The position numbers and the translations under genes were made by a program. The notes under the pieces were generated by a model, which was not told where the DNA came from, ran no database searches, and worked only from the letters and a program-made list of their open reading frames with translations. From positions 1 to 64,000 of the forward strand of contig JAGXRF010000132.1 of NCBI GenBank assembly GCA_018335925.1: a DNA stretch of 64,000 nucleotides. The letters are read 5' to 3'. Positions within the stretch are counted from its first letter, which is position 1. Each line of letters begins with the position of its first letter. The stretch is from Flavobacteriales bacterium (GTDB lineage: Bacteria; Bacteroidota; Bacteroidia; Flavobacteriales; Flavobacteriaceae). Positions 1-9,700 of this stretch are shown piece after piece.

Positions 1-56
1 TCCTGTTGATCGGTTTGGATCAGGCTTAGAATTGCATTTTTGAATGAATCGAACAT
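1..56 (-). CDS. 5' end of an unidentified gene running off the left edge
   Basis: Reading leftward from an ATG at 54-56 there are 18 open codons to the window edge (starting MFDSFKNAILSL). It is divergent from the kinase at 305. The composition looks like an ordinary protein start, but the fragment is too short to assign a family. It could also be a chance open frame. Confidence 0.3.
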   Translation of the reverse strand, partial: MFDSFKNAILSLIQTDQQ

Positions 57-304
57 GCCTGGTATAAAATTCTAAGCGATTGAATTACTCAAAATTTATT
101 CATTTTGATCCTTTGACCTTGCGCTCACTTAAATAGAGTATGGAAGTGGTTTACAAAAGATTACATCCTGAAATTTTTCTTCCTTGATTAGGGATAGTCC
201 TTGGATAGATAACCTGAACTTTACAAAATTCTTAAAAATAGACCCTAAGAAAGCGCCATTCTAATTTCTTCTACCAGAAATAGTTGTATACTCCTTTTAA
301 TTTC

Positions 305-1648
305 ATGATATCTTTTCTGAATAATATTGTAAAATCCAATTGCATATCCCCCAATGAGGACTCATCGACTTTGAGGTTTTTGAGTGATGTGATTTTCGCA
401 AAGTGTGTTTTTTTACTGACTCCCTTAAGCCTTTTGGCGATTATTCCAGCTGTACTGGTAAGTCTCAAATCCCAGAATTACCTCGTTTTATATTTGGATG
501 TTTTTTGTTTTTCTCTTTTAATTTTGATCGGATATCTGCCTGGTTTTGGTGTTAATGCACGGAAATACTTATTAGTAAGTTTAATTTATTTGGCTGCCTT
601 TGTCCTACTGTTGGAGTTGCAGAGTTTTGGTTTGGGGTTGGTTTACCTACTTTCAGCTTCTGTGTTTCATTTATTGATTTTTCCCTACCAAAAATCATTA
701 ATTTCTCTGCTTCTGACCTTAATTTTTTGTGTTTTGTTTGGAATGTTTATTTACACCGAAATCATTAAAATTGGATCTGAACCGGAAACTTACCTTTTGG
801 CTTGGGTGGCAATTTCTTCCAATGTTTTATTTTTAGCGGTTTTGTTTGCGTTGATAATTCCCTATTTTTTTTCTCGACTCGAAAATACCATTTTGGAAAA
901 ACTTCAGGTTTTGGATTCACTGAACCAGTCCAATGAGGAACTTAAAAAGTCTATGGCAAAAGTTACGAGTCAGAGCGCCGAGCTGGAGGAATATGCCTTT
1001 GTAGCCTCACATGACCTTCAGGAACAGTTAAGAATGATTTCTAGTTATTTAGGTAAAATTAGGTTGAAATACCAGGACCAAATCAATCCTCAAGCGGATG
1101 TATACTTCAATTTTGCATTGCAAGGAGCCCATCGAATGAAAAATATTATTCAGGATCTTTTGGAGCATTCTAGCGTTGGAAAAGTGGGCAATTCAATGGA
1201 GGTAGTTGATATTGATCAGGTAGTTCATTGCTTTTGTAAATCCAATGAAAACTTAATTGCTTTAAAGGGAATCCAAATTGAGGTAAAAGATCTTAAACAA
1301 GTGAAGGCATTCAAAGCCCCTCTTACAAATGCGATTCATCGTATTTTGGAAAACGCTTTAATTTTCTCAAGAGAAGGGGTAGTGCCTCATGTCAAGATCC
1401 AAATGTGCCAAGAGTGGGACTTCTGGAAGATTTCTATCCAAGACAATGGAATTGGGATTGATAAGCAGTTTTTCGAAAAGATATTTGGGATCTTTAAAAG
1501 ATTGCACAACAGACAAAATCATTCCGGTAATGGTATCGGATTGTCGATAGCTAAAAAACATATAGAGTCCTGGGGAGGAAAAATATGGCTGGATTCCATA
1601 CCAGGAGAAGGAACTACATTCTATTTTACCATTCCAAGGGAAAATTAA
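305..1648 (+). CDS. Membrane sensor histidine kinase
   Basis: A 447-aa sensor kinase. Six hydrophobic segments fill roughly residues 35-190, followed by a short coiled linker, a HisKA dimerisation domain with the phospho-accepting His at about residue 236 (SHDLQEQLRM), and an HATPase_c domain with an N-box (NALIFS), a G1 box (DNGIGID) and a G2 box (GNGIGLSIAKKH). It should autophosphorylate and pass the phosphate to a receiver; no receiver is fused or adjacent. The H-box has Gln where most relatives have Pro (LQEQLR instead of LQEPLR), as seen in the two larger kinases here. A TTG at 284 would add seven residues, but the ATG at 305 is preferred. No Shine-Dalgarno sequence is visible. The next gene starts 3 bp after the stop, so the two are almost certainly cotranscribed. 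The ligand is unknown. Confidence 0.88.
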   Translation: MISFLNNIVKSNCISPNEDSSTLRFLSDVIFAKCVFLLTPLSLLAIIPAVLVSLKSQNYLVLYLDVFCFSLLILIGYLPGFGVNARKYLLVSLIYLAAFVLLLELQSFGLGLVYLLSASVFHLLIFPYQKSLISLLLTLIFCVLFGMFIYTEIIKIGSEPETYLLAWVAISSNVLFLAVLFALIIPYFFSRLENTILEKLQVLDSLNQSNEELKKSMAKVTSQSAELEEYAFVASHDLQEQLRMISSYLGKIRLKYQDQINPQADVYFNFALQGAHRMKNIIQDLLEHSSVGKVGNSMEVVDIDQVVHCFCKSNENLIALKGIQIEVKDLKQVKAFKAPLTNAIHRILENALIFSREGVVPHVKIQMCQEWDFWKISIQDNGIGIDKQFFEKIFGIFKRLHNRQNHSGNGIGLSIAKKHIESWGGKIWLDSIPGEGTTFYFTIPREN

Positions 1649-1651
1649 ACA

Positions 1652-4600
1652 ATGAAATATACCTTTCCAATCATCGGCATTGGCGCCTCTGCAGGAGGAT
1701 TGGAGCCTTTGGAATTATTCTTTGAATTTGCTAAACCCAATTCAGGGTTTTCTTATGTCCTCATTCAGCACTTGGCGCCTAACCATAAAAGCCTCATGGA
1801 TGAATTGCTCTCGAGGCATACGACTTTACCAATTGAGATTATCCAGCATGAAATGATGTTGGAGCCTGGAAAAATTTACCTCAATCCGCCCAAAAAAATT
1901 GTTGATCTGCAGGATGGGCACTTCATCCTGACCGAAAAAGAGGACCGTCAACTTAGTTTTCCCATCAGTTCTTTTTTTAACTCGCTTGCAGAACAGGCGC
2001 ATGAAAAGGCATGTGCCATTATTATGTCTGGCACCGGAAGTGATGGCTCTGAGGGAGTCAAATACATTAAAGAAAAAGGTGGTTTGGTTATCGCTCAGGA
2101 TCCTACTACCGCCAAGTTTGATGGAATGCCTAAAAGTGCCATCCTTACAGGAGCTGTTGATAAAATCTGCGCAGTGGAACAGATGCATAGGGAGATTGAG
2201 GCTTTCTTCTTCACCACCAATGAGATTCACAAAGAAATATTAAACTCTCAAGACACCAAAGGTCTCATTTCGGCCATTTTAACGAGCGTATATCAGCAGA
2301 TAGGGGTAGATTTCACCGATTACAAATATTCCACAGTATCTCGGAGAATCGCTCGTCGGATGAGCTTATTAGGTTTTCCGGAAATGCTGGAATACCTAAA
2401 ATATATCCAAACAAATAATCAGGAACCCCACTTACTCGCTAAGGAATTGTTGATAGGAGTCACCCGTTTTTTTAGAGATGAGGAAAATTTTGAATTTTTA
2501 AGGCAGCAGGTTATTCCCCGTCTAATTGAGGAAAATATCGAGTCCAAATCCATCCGAATTTGGGTTCCTGCCTGTTCTACCGGGGAGGAGGCTTATACAA
2601 TTGCAATTCTGGTTAAAGACTACCTAAGGCGCCAGAAGCTGCAGTTTGATGTCAGTATTTTTGCTACAGATCTAGACAAGGAGGCAATCAAAAATGCGGC
2701 TAATCGCATTTTTCCGGAAAACATTTCAACTGAAATTCCGCCGGAATTTTTAAACCTATATTTCATTCCTCAACGAAAAGGATTCACTATTGCCAAAGAA
2801 ATTAGGGAAATGATCATTTTTTCTGCCCATAACTTGGTTCAAGATCCCCCATTTAATCGGATTGATCTCATCAGTTGCCGAAACTTTCTGATCTACCTGA
2901 ATTCCAATCTTCAACAGCGTGTATTTTCCATGTTTCAGTTCTCTCTTCGGACACATGGATTTTTGTTTTTGGGAGCAAGTGAATCGCTCGGTGATGCAAG
3001 TGAACATTTTATTGAATTTGATAAAAAGAGCAAGGTTTATCTGAATAAGGAAAATAAGAAAGCCATCCAGAAAATTCGGAGTTCAAGGAAATCAAATCCA
3101 ATACAATCCGAGTTTTTTGGTCAAGTCAGGGTAAACTCTCCTATTCCGAATTCAGGACGAAGTAAACTCCTTAATGAGATTCAAAATGTTTTGATTCAAG
3201 AGTTTGTACCGGATTCCATCGTGACGGATGAAGACTTTAACTTACTTCATACCACAGGAAATGCCCACCGTTGGCTTACTTTACCATCCGGAGAAATTAC
3301 CACCAATGTTCTGAAAATGTTGCCGGAGTCACTCTCCATCCCCTTTGAAGTTGTGGCAAATAAAGTTATGCACTCAGGGGTTTTTACTCAGATCAATAAA
3401 GTGGAAGTCGACGGGATGCTTCGACAGTTTTATAAAGGAGTGAAATTTCTTACCATAAAGCTTCGTCGTGTGCAACTTAACGAAAATGGCAATCAGTTGA
3501 TTGCGACTTTTGAGCCTGAAATATCCTCGGAAAGTGAAAAGGATTTTGAAAAAATAGAAATTAATGCGGCGTCCAAGGAAAAAATAAACATCCTGGAAAG
3601 AGAACTAAGGATTAACCGGGAAAATCTCCAATCTACCATAGAAGAACTGGAATCAAGCAATGAGGAACTTCAGGCGGCCAATGAAGAGCTTCAAAGCTCC
3701 AATGAGGAACTTGAATCTGTAAATGAGGAGCTCTACACCGTGAATGCAGAGTACCAACAGAAAATCCATGAGCTTTCTGATATAAATAATGATCTCAATA
3801 ACCTGATTCATAGTACCCAGATTGCTATGTTGTTTTTGGATGTGAATCTGAATATCAGAAGATTCACTCCTGCGATTCGGGAAATCCTTGATCTCATGCC
3901 ACATGATGTGGGAAGGAATATTAGCCACTTTCGTGGGAAAGTTCAATTGGAAGACTTGATGGGCCATATTGAAAAGGTTTTTGATACTCAAACAAGTTTT
4001 GAAGCTCAAATTCGAGACACTAAAGGGGAGGAGTTTCTTTTGAATATCTCACCTTTTCGAACCCATACCGGAGAAATTCATGGAGTGGTTTTGGTTTTTT
4101 TCAATGTATCTCGATACAATCGAATGGAGCGTGCATTAGAGGTTTCAAATGATGCATTGGAAATCCTTAATAGTAAACATGCCTCTCAAACTGAACTCTT
4201 TGAACTTATTGCAAGGAATTCCAGAGACATGATTTCGATTTTAGATTTGAATGGCAAATTGAAGTATTGCTCACCTTCAGGTACAGAAATTACGGGTTAT
4301 CCACTCGAAAGATTGGCAGAATTGGATCTGCTTAATCGAATTCCAGATCCAGCTCATAAGAAAAAGTGGAAGAATGCAATTGAGGCCATAAAAGACGGGA
4401 AGACCCCAGGATTAATTCAATTTAAATTCAAGACCTGGGCTGGTGTGACCCGCTGGATGGAGTCCAATCTCAAACCGATTCAGTTAGATAATGGTAAAAT
4501 TGAAAATATTCTCATTTCAACTAGAGACATTAACCAGCGCATGCTGCAAGATGTGGAGATGAAAAAACTGGCACTCATTGCTGAACAAACCAGCAATGCG

Positions 4601-5650
4601 GTAATCATCACAGATAGTCATGGAAAAATCACATTTGTAAATGATGCGTTTGAAAACATGACCGGATATACCGAACAAGAAGTACTTGGTAAAAAGCCAG
4701 GTCAATTGCTTCAGGGAAAAGAGAGTACCGAAGAGGCAAAAAGGCTAATGGCCAAAGGCATAAAAAAGAAAGTTGCCTCTGAAGTGGAGATGATCAATTA
4801 TACCAAGTCAGGAAATAAGTATTTGGTGAGAATTCAGACTGAACCCATGTTTGACAAAAATCAGGAGCTTATAGGCTTTTTCTCCATTCAAAATGATGTT
4901 ACACTTCAAAAAGAACAGGAGCAGCAAATCCATAGACTCAACCTTCAAATAAGGGAACAGAATTTAAGACTTCAGGAGGTCAACAAATCCTTGGAGGAGT
5001 TTGCCTATGTGGCTTCTCATGACCTCAAAACTCCTGTAAGGAATATTTCAGGATTAATGGATATTATCCATAAAAGAGGTGATGACCTCGACCCCGAAAA
5101 AAGAAAACAATATTTGGATGTCATTCGGACCTCTTCCAAAGAATTGGGAAGATTGATTGAAAACCTTCTTGAATATTCACGTACAGGAACACTCGGGGAG
5201 GAGCTGGAAACAGTTGAAACTGAGGAATTGGTTAATTCCGTAATTCAGTTTTTTGAACGCGAATTGGAGGTAAACGAGGCATTAATAAAAACTGAAATCA
5301 CCGTAAAAAAGATCAAAGTATACCCTATTTTATTTAAGCGTCTGATCACTAACCTGATTACCAATTCACTTAAGTACCGTTCTGATCGAGTTCCGGAAAT
5401 TTCTATTTCATGTTTTCAGAAGAATGATTGGATTGTCTTCAAATTTTCTGATAACGGAATGGGCATCCCCGAAAATCAACAAGGAGAAATTTTTAAAATT
5501 TTCAAAACCTTAAACTACAAGAAAGATAGTAATGGTATTGGACTCTCGGTGTGCAAAAAAATTGCAGAATTGCATGGAGGAAAAATTTGGGTTGAATCAG
5601 ATGGTGTAAATGGATCTATATTTTGGATTCAATTTAATACAGGCACATAA
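1652..5650 (+). CDS. CheB-CheR-PAS-histidine kinase fusion protein
   Basis: A 1332-aa fusion of chemotaxis-type enzymes and a kinase. Residues about 1-190 form a CheB methylesterase domain with the catalytic Ser13 (GASAGG), His40 (QHLAPNH) and Asp131 (GTGSDGSEG), but without the usual N-terminal receiver. Residues about 205-475 are a CheR-type SAM methyltransferase (PACSTGEEAY, ATDLD, SCRNFLIYL). A Glu/Asn-rich coiled coil follows (about 640-715), then three PAS domains and a HisKA domain with His1123 (SHDLKTPVRN), and finally HATPase_c (DNGMGIPENQ, GIGLSVCKK). This architecture is known in Bacteroidota and Proteobacteria. The methylation substrate is usually unknown, and no methyl-accepting chemoreceptor lies in this window. 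It shares an operon with the upstream membrane kinase (3 bp gap). The family is sure; its role here is inferred. Confidence 0.92.
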   Translation: MKYTFPIIGIGASAGGLEPLELFFEFAKPNSGFSYVLIQHLAPNHKSLMDELLSRHTTLPIEIIQHEMMLEPGKIYLNPPKKIVDLQDGHFILTEKEDRQLSFPISSFFNSLAEQAHEKACAIIMSGTGSDGSEGVKYIKEKGGLVIAQDPTTAKFDGMPKSAILTGAVDKICAVEQMHREIEAFFFTTNEIHKEILNSQDTKGLISAILTSVYQQIGVDFTDYKYSTVSRRIARRMSLLGFPEMLEYLKYIQTNNQEPHLLAKELLIGVTRFFRDEENFEFLRQQVIPRLIEENIESKSIRIWVPACSTGEEAYTIAILVKDYLRRQKLQFDVSIFATDLDKEAIKNAANRIFPENISTEIPPEFLNLYFIPQRKGFTIAKEIREMIIFSAHNLVQDPPFNRIDLISCRNFLIYLNSNLQQRVFSMFQFSLRTHGFLFLGASESLGDASEHFIEFDKKSKVYLNKENKKAIQKIRSSRKSNPIQSEFFGQVRVNSPIPNSGRSKLLNEIQNVLIQEFVPDSIVTDEDFNLLHTTGNAHRWLTLPSGEITTNVLKMLPESLSIPFEVVANKVMHSGVFTQINKVEVDGMLRQFYKGVKFLTIKLRRVQLNENGNQLIATFEPEISSESEKDFEKIEINAASKEKINILERELRINRENLQSTIEELESSNEELQAANEELQSSNEELESVNEELYTVNAEYQQKIHELSDINNDLNNLIHSTQIAMLFLDVNLNIRRFTPAIREILDLMPHDVGRNISHFRGKVQLEDLMGHIEKVFDTQTSFEAQIRDTKGEEFLLNISPFRTHTGEIHGVVLVFFNVSRYNRMERALEVSNDALEILNSKHASQTELFELIARNSRDMISILDLNGKLKYCSPSGTEITGYPLERLAELDLLNRIPDPAHKKKWKNAIEAIKDGKTPGLIQFKFKTWAGVTRWMESNLKPIQLDNGKIENILISTRDINQRMLQDVEMKKLALIAEQTSNAVIITDSHGKITFVNDAFENMTGYTEQEVLGKKPGQLLQGKESTEEAKRLMAKGIKKKVASEVEMINYTKSGNKYLVRIQTEPMFDKNQELIGFFSIQNDVTLQKEQEQQIHRLNLQIREQNLRLQEVNKSLEEFAYVASHDLKTPVRNISGLMDIIHKRGDDLDPEKRKQYLDVIRTSSKELGRLIENLLEYSRTGTLGEELETVETEELVNSVIQFFERELEVNEALIKTEITVKKIKVYPILFKRLITNLITNSLKYRSDRVPEISISCFQKNDWIVFKFSDNGMGIPENQQGEIFKIFKTLNYKKDSNGIGLSVCKKIAELHGGKIWVESDGVNGSIFWIQFNTGT

Positions 5651-6504
5651 TGGAGAAGAATTAAAATTTATTTCTTTAAGCTTCATAGTTCCGAAAGAAG
5701 ATTAGATACCAATTTCTCTAATTTGGTCTCCTCTTTAATAGTATTTTTGAAGGTAATAAGAGCAAAAAATTAAAACGGATTAATCAAAAACATTCTCCTT
5801 CTCTCTAAAGAAACTTTTTCATCTTAGAACCAAAAAGTATCTTTCGCTTTTGGGATTTCTTACTCTTTGTATTTCGTAGATATGAGGGTTTTATAACGGC
5901 ATTATTCTGAGTCCTGAATTCTCCTGAAAGAGCCTTTGAAGTGGTCTGAGTAGCCAGGAGTATCCGGAATTAAGCTCTACTCCAAGCTTCTAGTGGTTTA
6001 TTCTTTTTCATTTTGTCCTTGTCCCATCCCCCGATTTAAAAGAGGTCTATACCAAATATTTTTAAATCAAACTTGGAAAAAGTTTCTAAAGAAAAGCCAA
6101 TGAAAGGAACTGATGAAAGTGACTAAGGTAATGATTAGCTGTCAGTTAAATCGAAAGTCCTCTAACCAAACTAAAGTGGTCAGATTAAGAAATCCTTCTA
6201 AATTGCCTAAAGACAGATGGGATCAAAGTCCTAAAATTATCTTGGAGCGGTTTAAGGTCATTTAAGTGAACCTTTCCATTAGGTGCAGACATTTAACAAA
6301 GCGAAATAGGAGGAATTCCCTCCGATGCATTGGAAAAAAAATATCTTAATCGCTGTTCCGAAGCCAAAAACGCAAAATTTGATTCATTTCCTTTAGGGAA
6401 TTGTTTATTTTGTATTTTTATGATATTAACTCACAGGATTAATTTTTTTTATACAAATTCCCCAGATTTTTAGGTGAGGAGTTCAAAAACCGATAAATTG
6501 TACT
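5651..6504. other. Gene-less stretch after the CheB-CheR fusion
   Basis: No convincing reading frame, RNA gene or strong hairpin was seen in these 850 bases. The sequence is AT-rich and carries stops in all frames. Together with the remnant at 6505 it may be decayed coding DNA. Confidence 0.5.
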
Positions 6505-6675
6505 GTGAATTCTTTTTTGTTTACACTCAAAGGAATCATTTCAATTCCCGCAAAATGGTTGGCTGATGAACTGCTTAATGATCAAAATTCTGGTTTTTCA
6601 TTTGTCACATTTTGGGAGAGGGACAGTGCTCCTAATGTTATTAATAAATTAGTTCAATTATTATGGAAGTACTAG
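6505..6675 (+). pseudogene. Possible remnant of a CheB N-terminus
   Basis: A GTG-initiated frame of 56 codons ends 27 bp before the next kinase. Its middle reads NSGFSFVTFWERDSAPN, which resembles NSGFSYVLIQHLAPNH at residues 30-45 of the CheB domain at 1652, at a similar distance from the start. The catalytic GASAGG and QH motifs are absent (ISIPAKW and FWERD stand there). It may therefore be a decayed CheB copy or simply a small unrelated frame. The similarity was judged by eye. Confidence 0.3.
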
Positions 6676-6702
6676 ATTAATATCACCTTTCGATCGAGAT
6701 AA

Positions 6703-9700
6703 ATGAACGATAGAGATTTTAGTTCTTTGTTTTACCATAATCCCCTGCCAAACTGGATTTATGATTTACATACCTTCCAAATATTAGAAGTAAATGAGTC
6801 CGCATTAACTCATTATGGTTATTCCAGAGAAGAATTTCTTTCGATTACAATCCATGATTTACTTCCGAAGGAAGAAATCTCTAATTTATTGAGGGGTCAC
6901 GAAGGAGTAGAATCAAAATTTGGCAATATATTCTTTGGTTTCTTTACGCATAAGAAAAAAAATGAAACCCTGATACAGGTTGAAGTCCATGGACATCAAG
7001 TTCATTTCAATGATCATCAAGCAATTTTGGTGATGGTGATAGATGTGACGGATAAGCTTCTTCAATTCAATAATCTTAAAAAATCCGAAAATTGGCATAA
7101 AACTGCCATTGATCTCGCTAAAGTCGGACAATGGAAATTGGATCTTAAGACCAAGGAGTTAACCTGGTCTCAAGAAGTTTATCAACTCTGGGACTTGAAC
7201 CCCAATCAGGATCAGATTGACTTTGATCTTTTTTTGAATTCATTTTTTGAAGAAGACAAAGCTGATTTCTTAAATGCACAGAATCAAGCGCTTGCGGGAA
7301 TTAAACCTCTCGATTTTATCCATCGCATCAAGACTAATTCTGGAAATATAAAATGGGTTCATGAACGCGGAAGACTTGATTCAACCAATGAATCTTCGGA
7401 ATTGAGTTTTTCCGGAACTGTTCAGGATATCACGGCTCTTAAAGCAGAAGAACAGCATCTTAAATTGTTGGAACGGGTAATTGCTCATACCAGCGACTCA
7501 GTGGTTATCACTGAAGCGGAGCCACAGGTTTTTCCGGGCCCAAGGATTCTATTTGTGAATAAGGCTTTTACAGACTTGACCGGCTACATTCCTGAAGAGG
7601 TGATCGGAAAGACACCCAGAATCCTTCAAGGCCCCAAAACTGACAAGCGTGTTTTGGAGGAAATGAAACTTGCCATGGCTAATTGGCAGCCCTCAGAGTT
7701 TACTTTATTGAATTACAAAAAATCAGGTGAGGAATATTGGGTCAATATTTCCCTGTCCCCTGTTGCTGACGAAAAGGGTTGGTTTACCCATTGGATCGCA
7801 GTGGAAAGAGATGTTACCAAACAAATCCTTGCCTCCAGAGAGAAAGACCTTCTGGCTAAAATCAGTCATTTCTTCAATCAGGAGAAAGAAACTACCGATG
7901 CTTTGAATTTTCTCTGTTCAGAGATTGCTGAATTTGGAAATTTTGATTTTACTGAAGTTTGGCTGCCAACTTTTGATAAGGAAAACCTTAGGATTGCCGC
8001 GTTTTTCGCAAATTCTAATACAGGTCAGAATTTTTACGATCAAGTCGAAAATTTATCCCAGATACCCCTTGGAGATGGATTGCCTGGTATTATATGGAAA
8101 AATCAAAAGGCGGTGATCTGGGATTCTGTTGGCGTAAAAAGCGAGTTTTTAAGAAGTGTTCAAGCCAGAAATACAGGAATTGAGACTGTGATTGGATTTC
8201 CTTTGTTGAATGGTAATGAGCCCGTAGGTGTCTTTGTTGCAGGGACCACATCCTCAAAGCTCAAGGTTGATTTTTTAAAGAACTCTTTCCAAAGGCTGGA
8301 ATCATTTGTAGGATCCGAAATTGCAAGGAAAAAAATAGAAAATGATTTTGAACTCCTTATTAATTCAGTTCCTGACCTAATAGGTATTCTCGATTTGAGT
8401 GGGAAAATTATCAGAATCAACCCTGCTGGTTGTAAAATTCTGGATTATCCGGAAGATGAAATCCTAAATCAAAACCTCGATCTGTTTTCCTACCCAATAG
8501 ACAAAAATAATTTTAGGTCGAAAGTCTTAAGTCTGGAGTCAAGTAAACAGTTGTTTAACTTTCAAGGTCGATTCGTTACTGGGTCAGGTGACCTGGTTTG
8601 GTTATCCTGGAGCTGTAAAATAGATCGGGGAAATGGAATTGTACTTGCTACTGCGAAGGATATCACCACTGAGCGGAAACTATCCGAACTCTTAAACAAC
8701 TCATCCCAATTAGCCAAAATCGGAAGTTGGGAGATTAACGTTAGTGAGGGAACTGTGTATTGGTCGGATCTCGTGCATCAAATGCACGAGACCGATCCCC
8801 AAACTTATATCCCTAACTTATCTGATGGGATTAACTTTTATCATCCCGATTTCAGGGAAATGGTTGAAAGGAATGTGAATCAAACCTTGTCATCTGGAGC
8901 TCCTTTTGATTTTCAAGCCCTGTTGGTAACTGCTAAAGAAAATCTTTTTTGGGTGAGAGTCATCGGTCAGGCAGAAATGGCTGAAGGTAAAGTGGTCCGG
9001 GTATTTGGAAGTTTTCAGGATATACACGAGCAAAAAGAGGCTGAGATCCGACTGAAAACCATTACTGATGACTTACCCGGAGTGACTTTCCAATATGTCA
9101 TTCGTCCGGATGGTACCGATCTACTGCAGTCTGTCAGTAAAGGCTCTAAAATGATCTGGGATTTAAGTCCCGAAGAATGTCAAAATGATGTGAATCAAGT
9201 TTGGGATCAGGTTAGGGCCGGAGGAAATTTTTCGAAGGTTGTGGCAGACCTCCAAAACTCCATCACGAACATGAACCATTGGCATTCCCGTTGGAGAAAT
9301 ATTCTTCCCAATGGCAAAGTTAGATGGCATGAAGGTTACGGAACTCCAAATCAACTACCGGATGGGACCATCGTATTTAACTCCATGGTTTTTGATGTAA
9401 CCGAAGAGGTAGTGGCCACTGAATTGTACAATGAATCTTCAAAATTGGCCAAAATTGGGAGCTGGGAGCTTAATCTCAAGAATGTTTCCGGTGATTCCAT
9501 GTTTTGGTCTCCCATTGTTCGTGAAATTTTAGAGGTGGACCAGGATTATAATCCCTCACTTTCAGGTGGATTTGAATTCTATGTCGGAGAAAGTCGGATT
9601 TCAATTACAAAAGCAGTGGACAACCTAATTGCCGAACAAAAACCTTTTGATGAAGAACTCCTGGTCCGAACTGCCAAGGGAAATTTGAAATGGATACGCT

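Noticed and set aside
1826..2230. A 134-codon antisense frame inside the CheB region
   Set aside because: It lies fully inside a gene with clear catalytic motifs and has no recognisable protein features.
7561..7632. A LOV photosensor in the 1742-aa kinase
   Set aside because: The motif GKTPRILQG lacks the Cys needed for flavin adduct formation.
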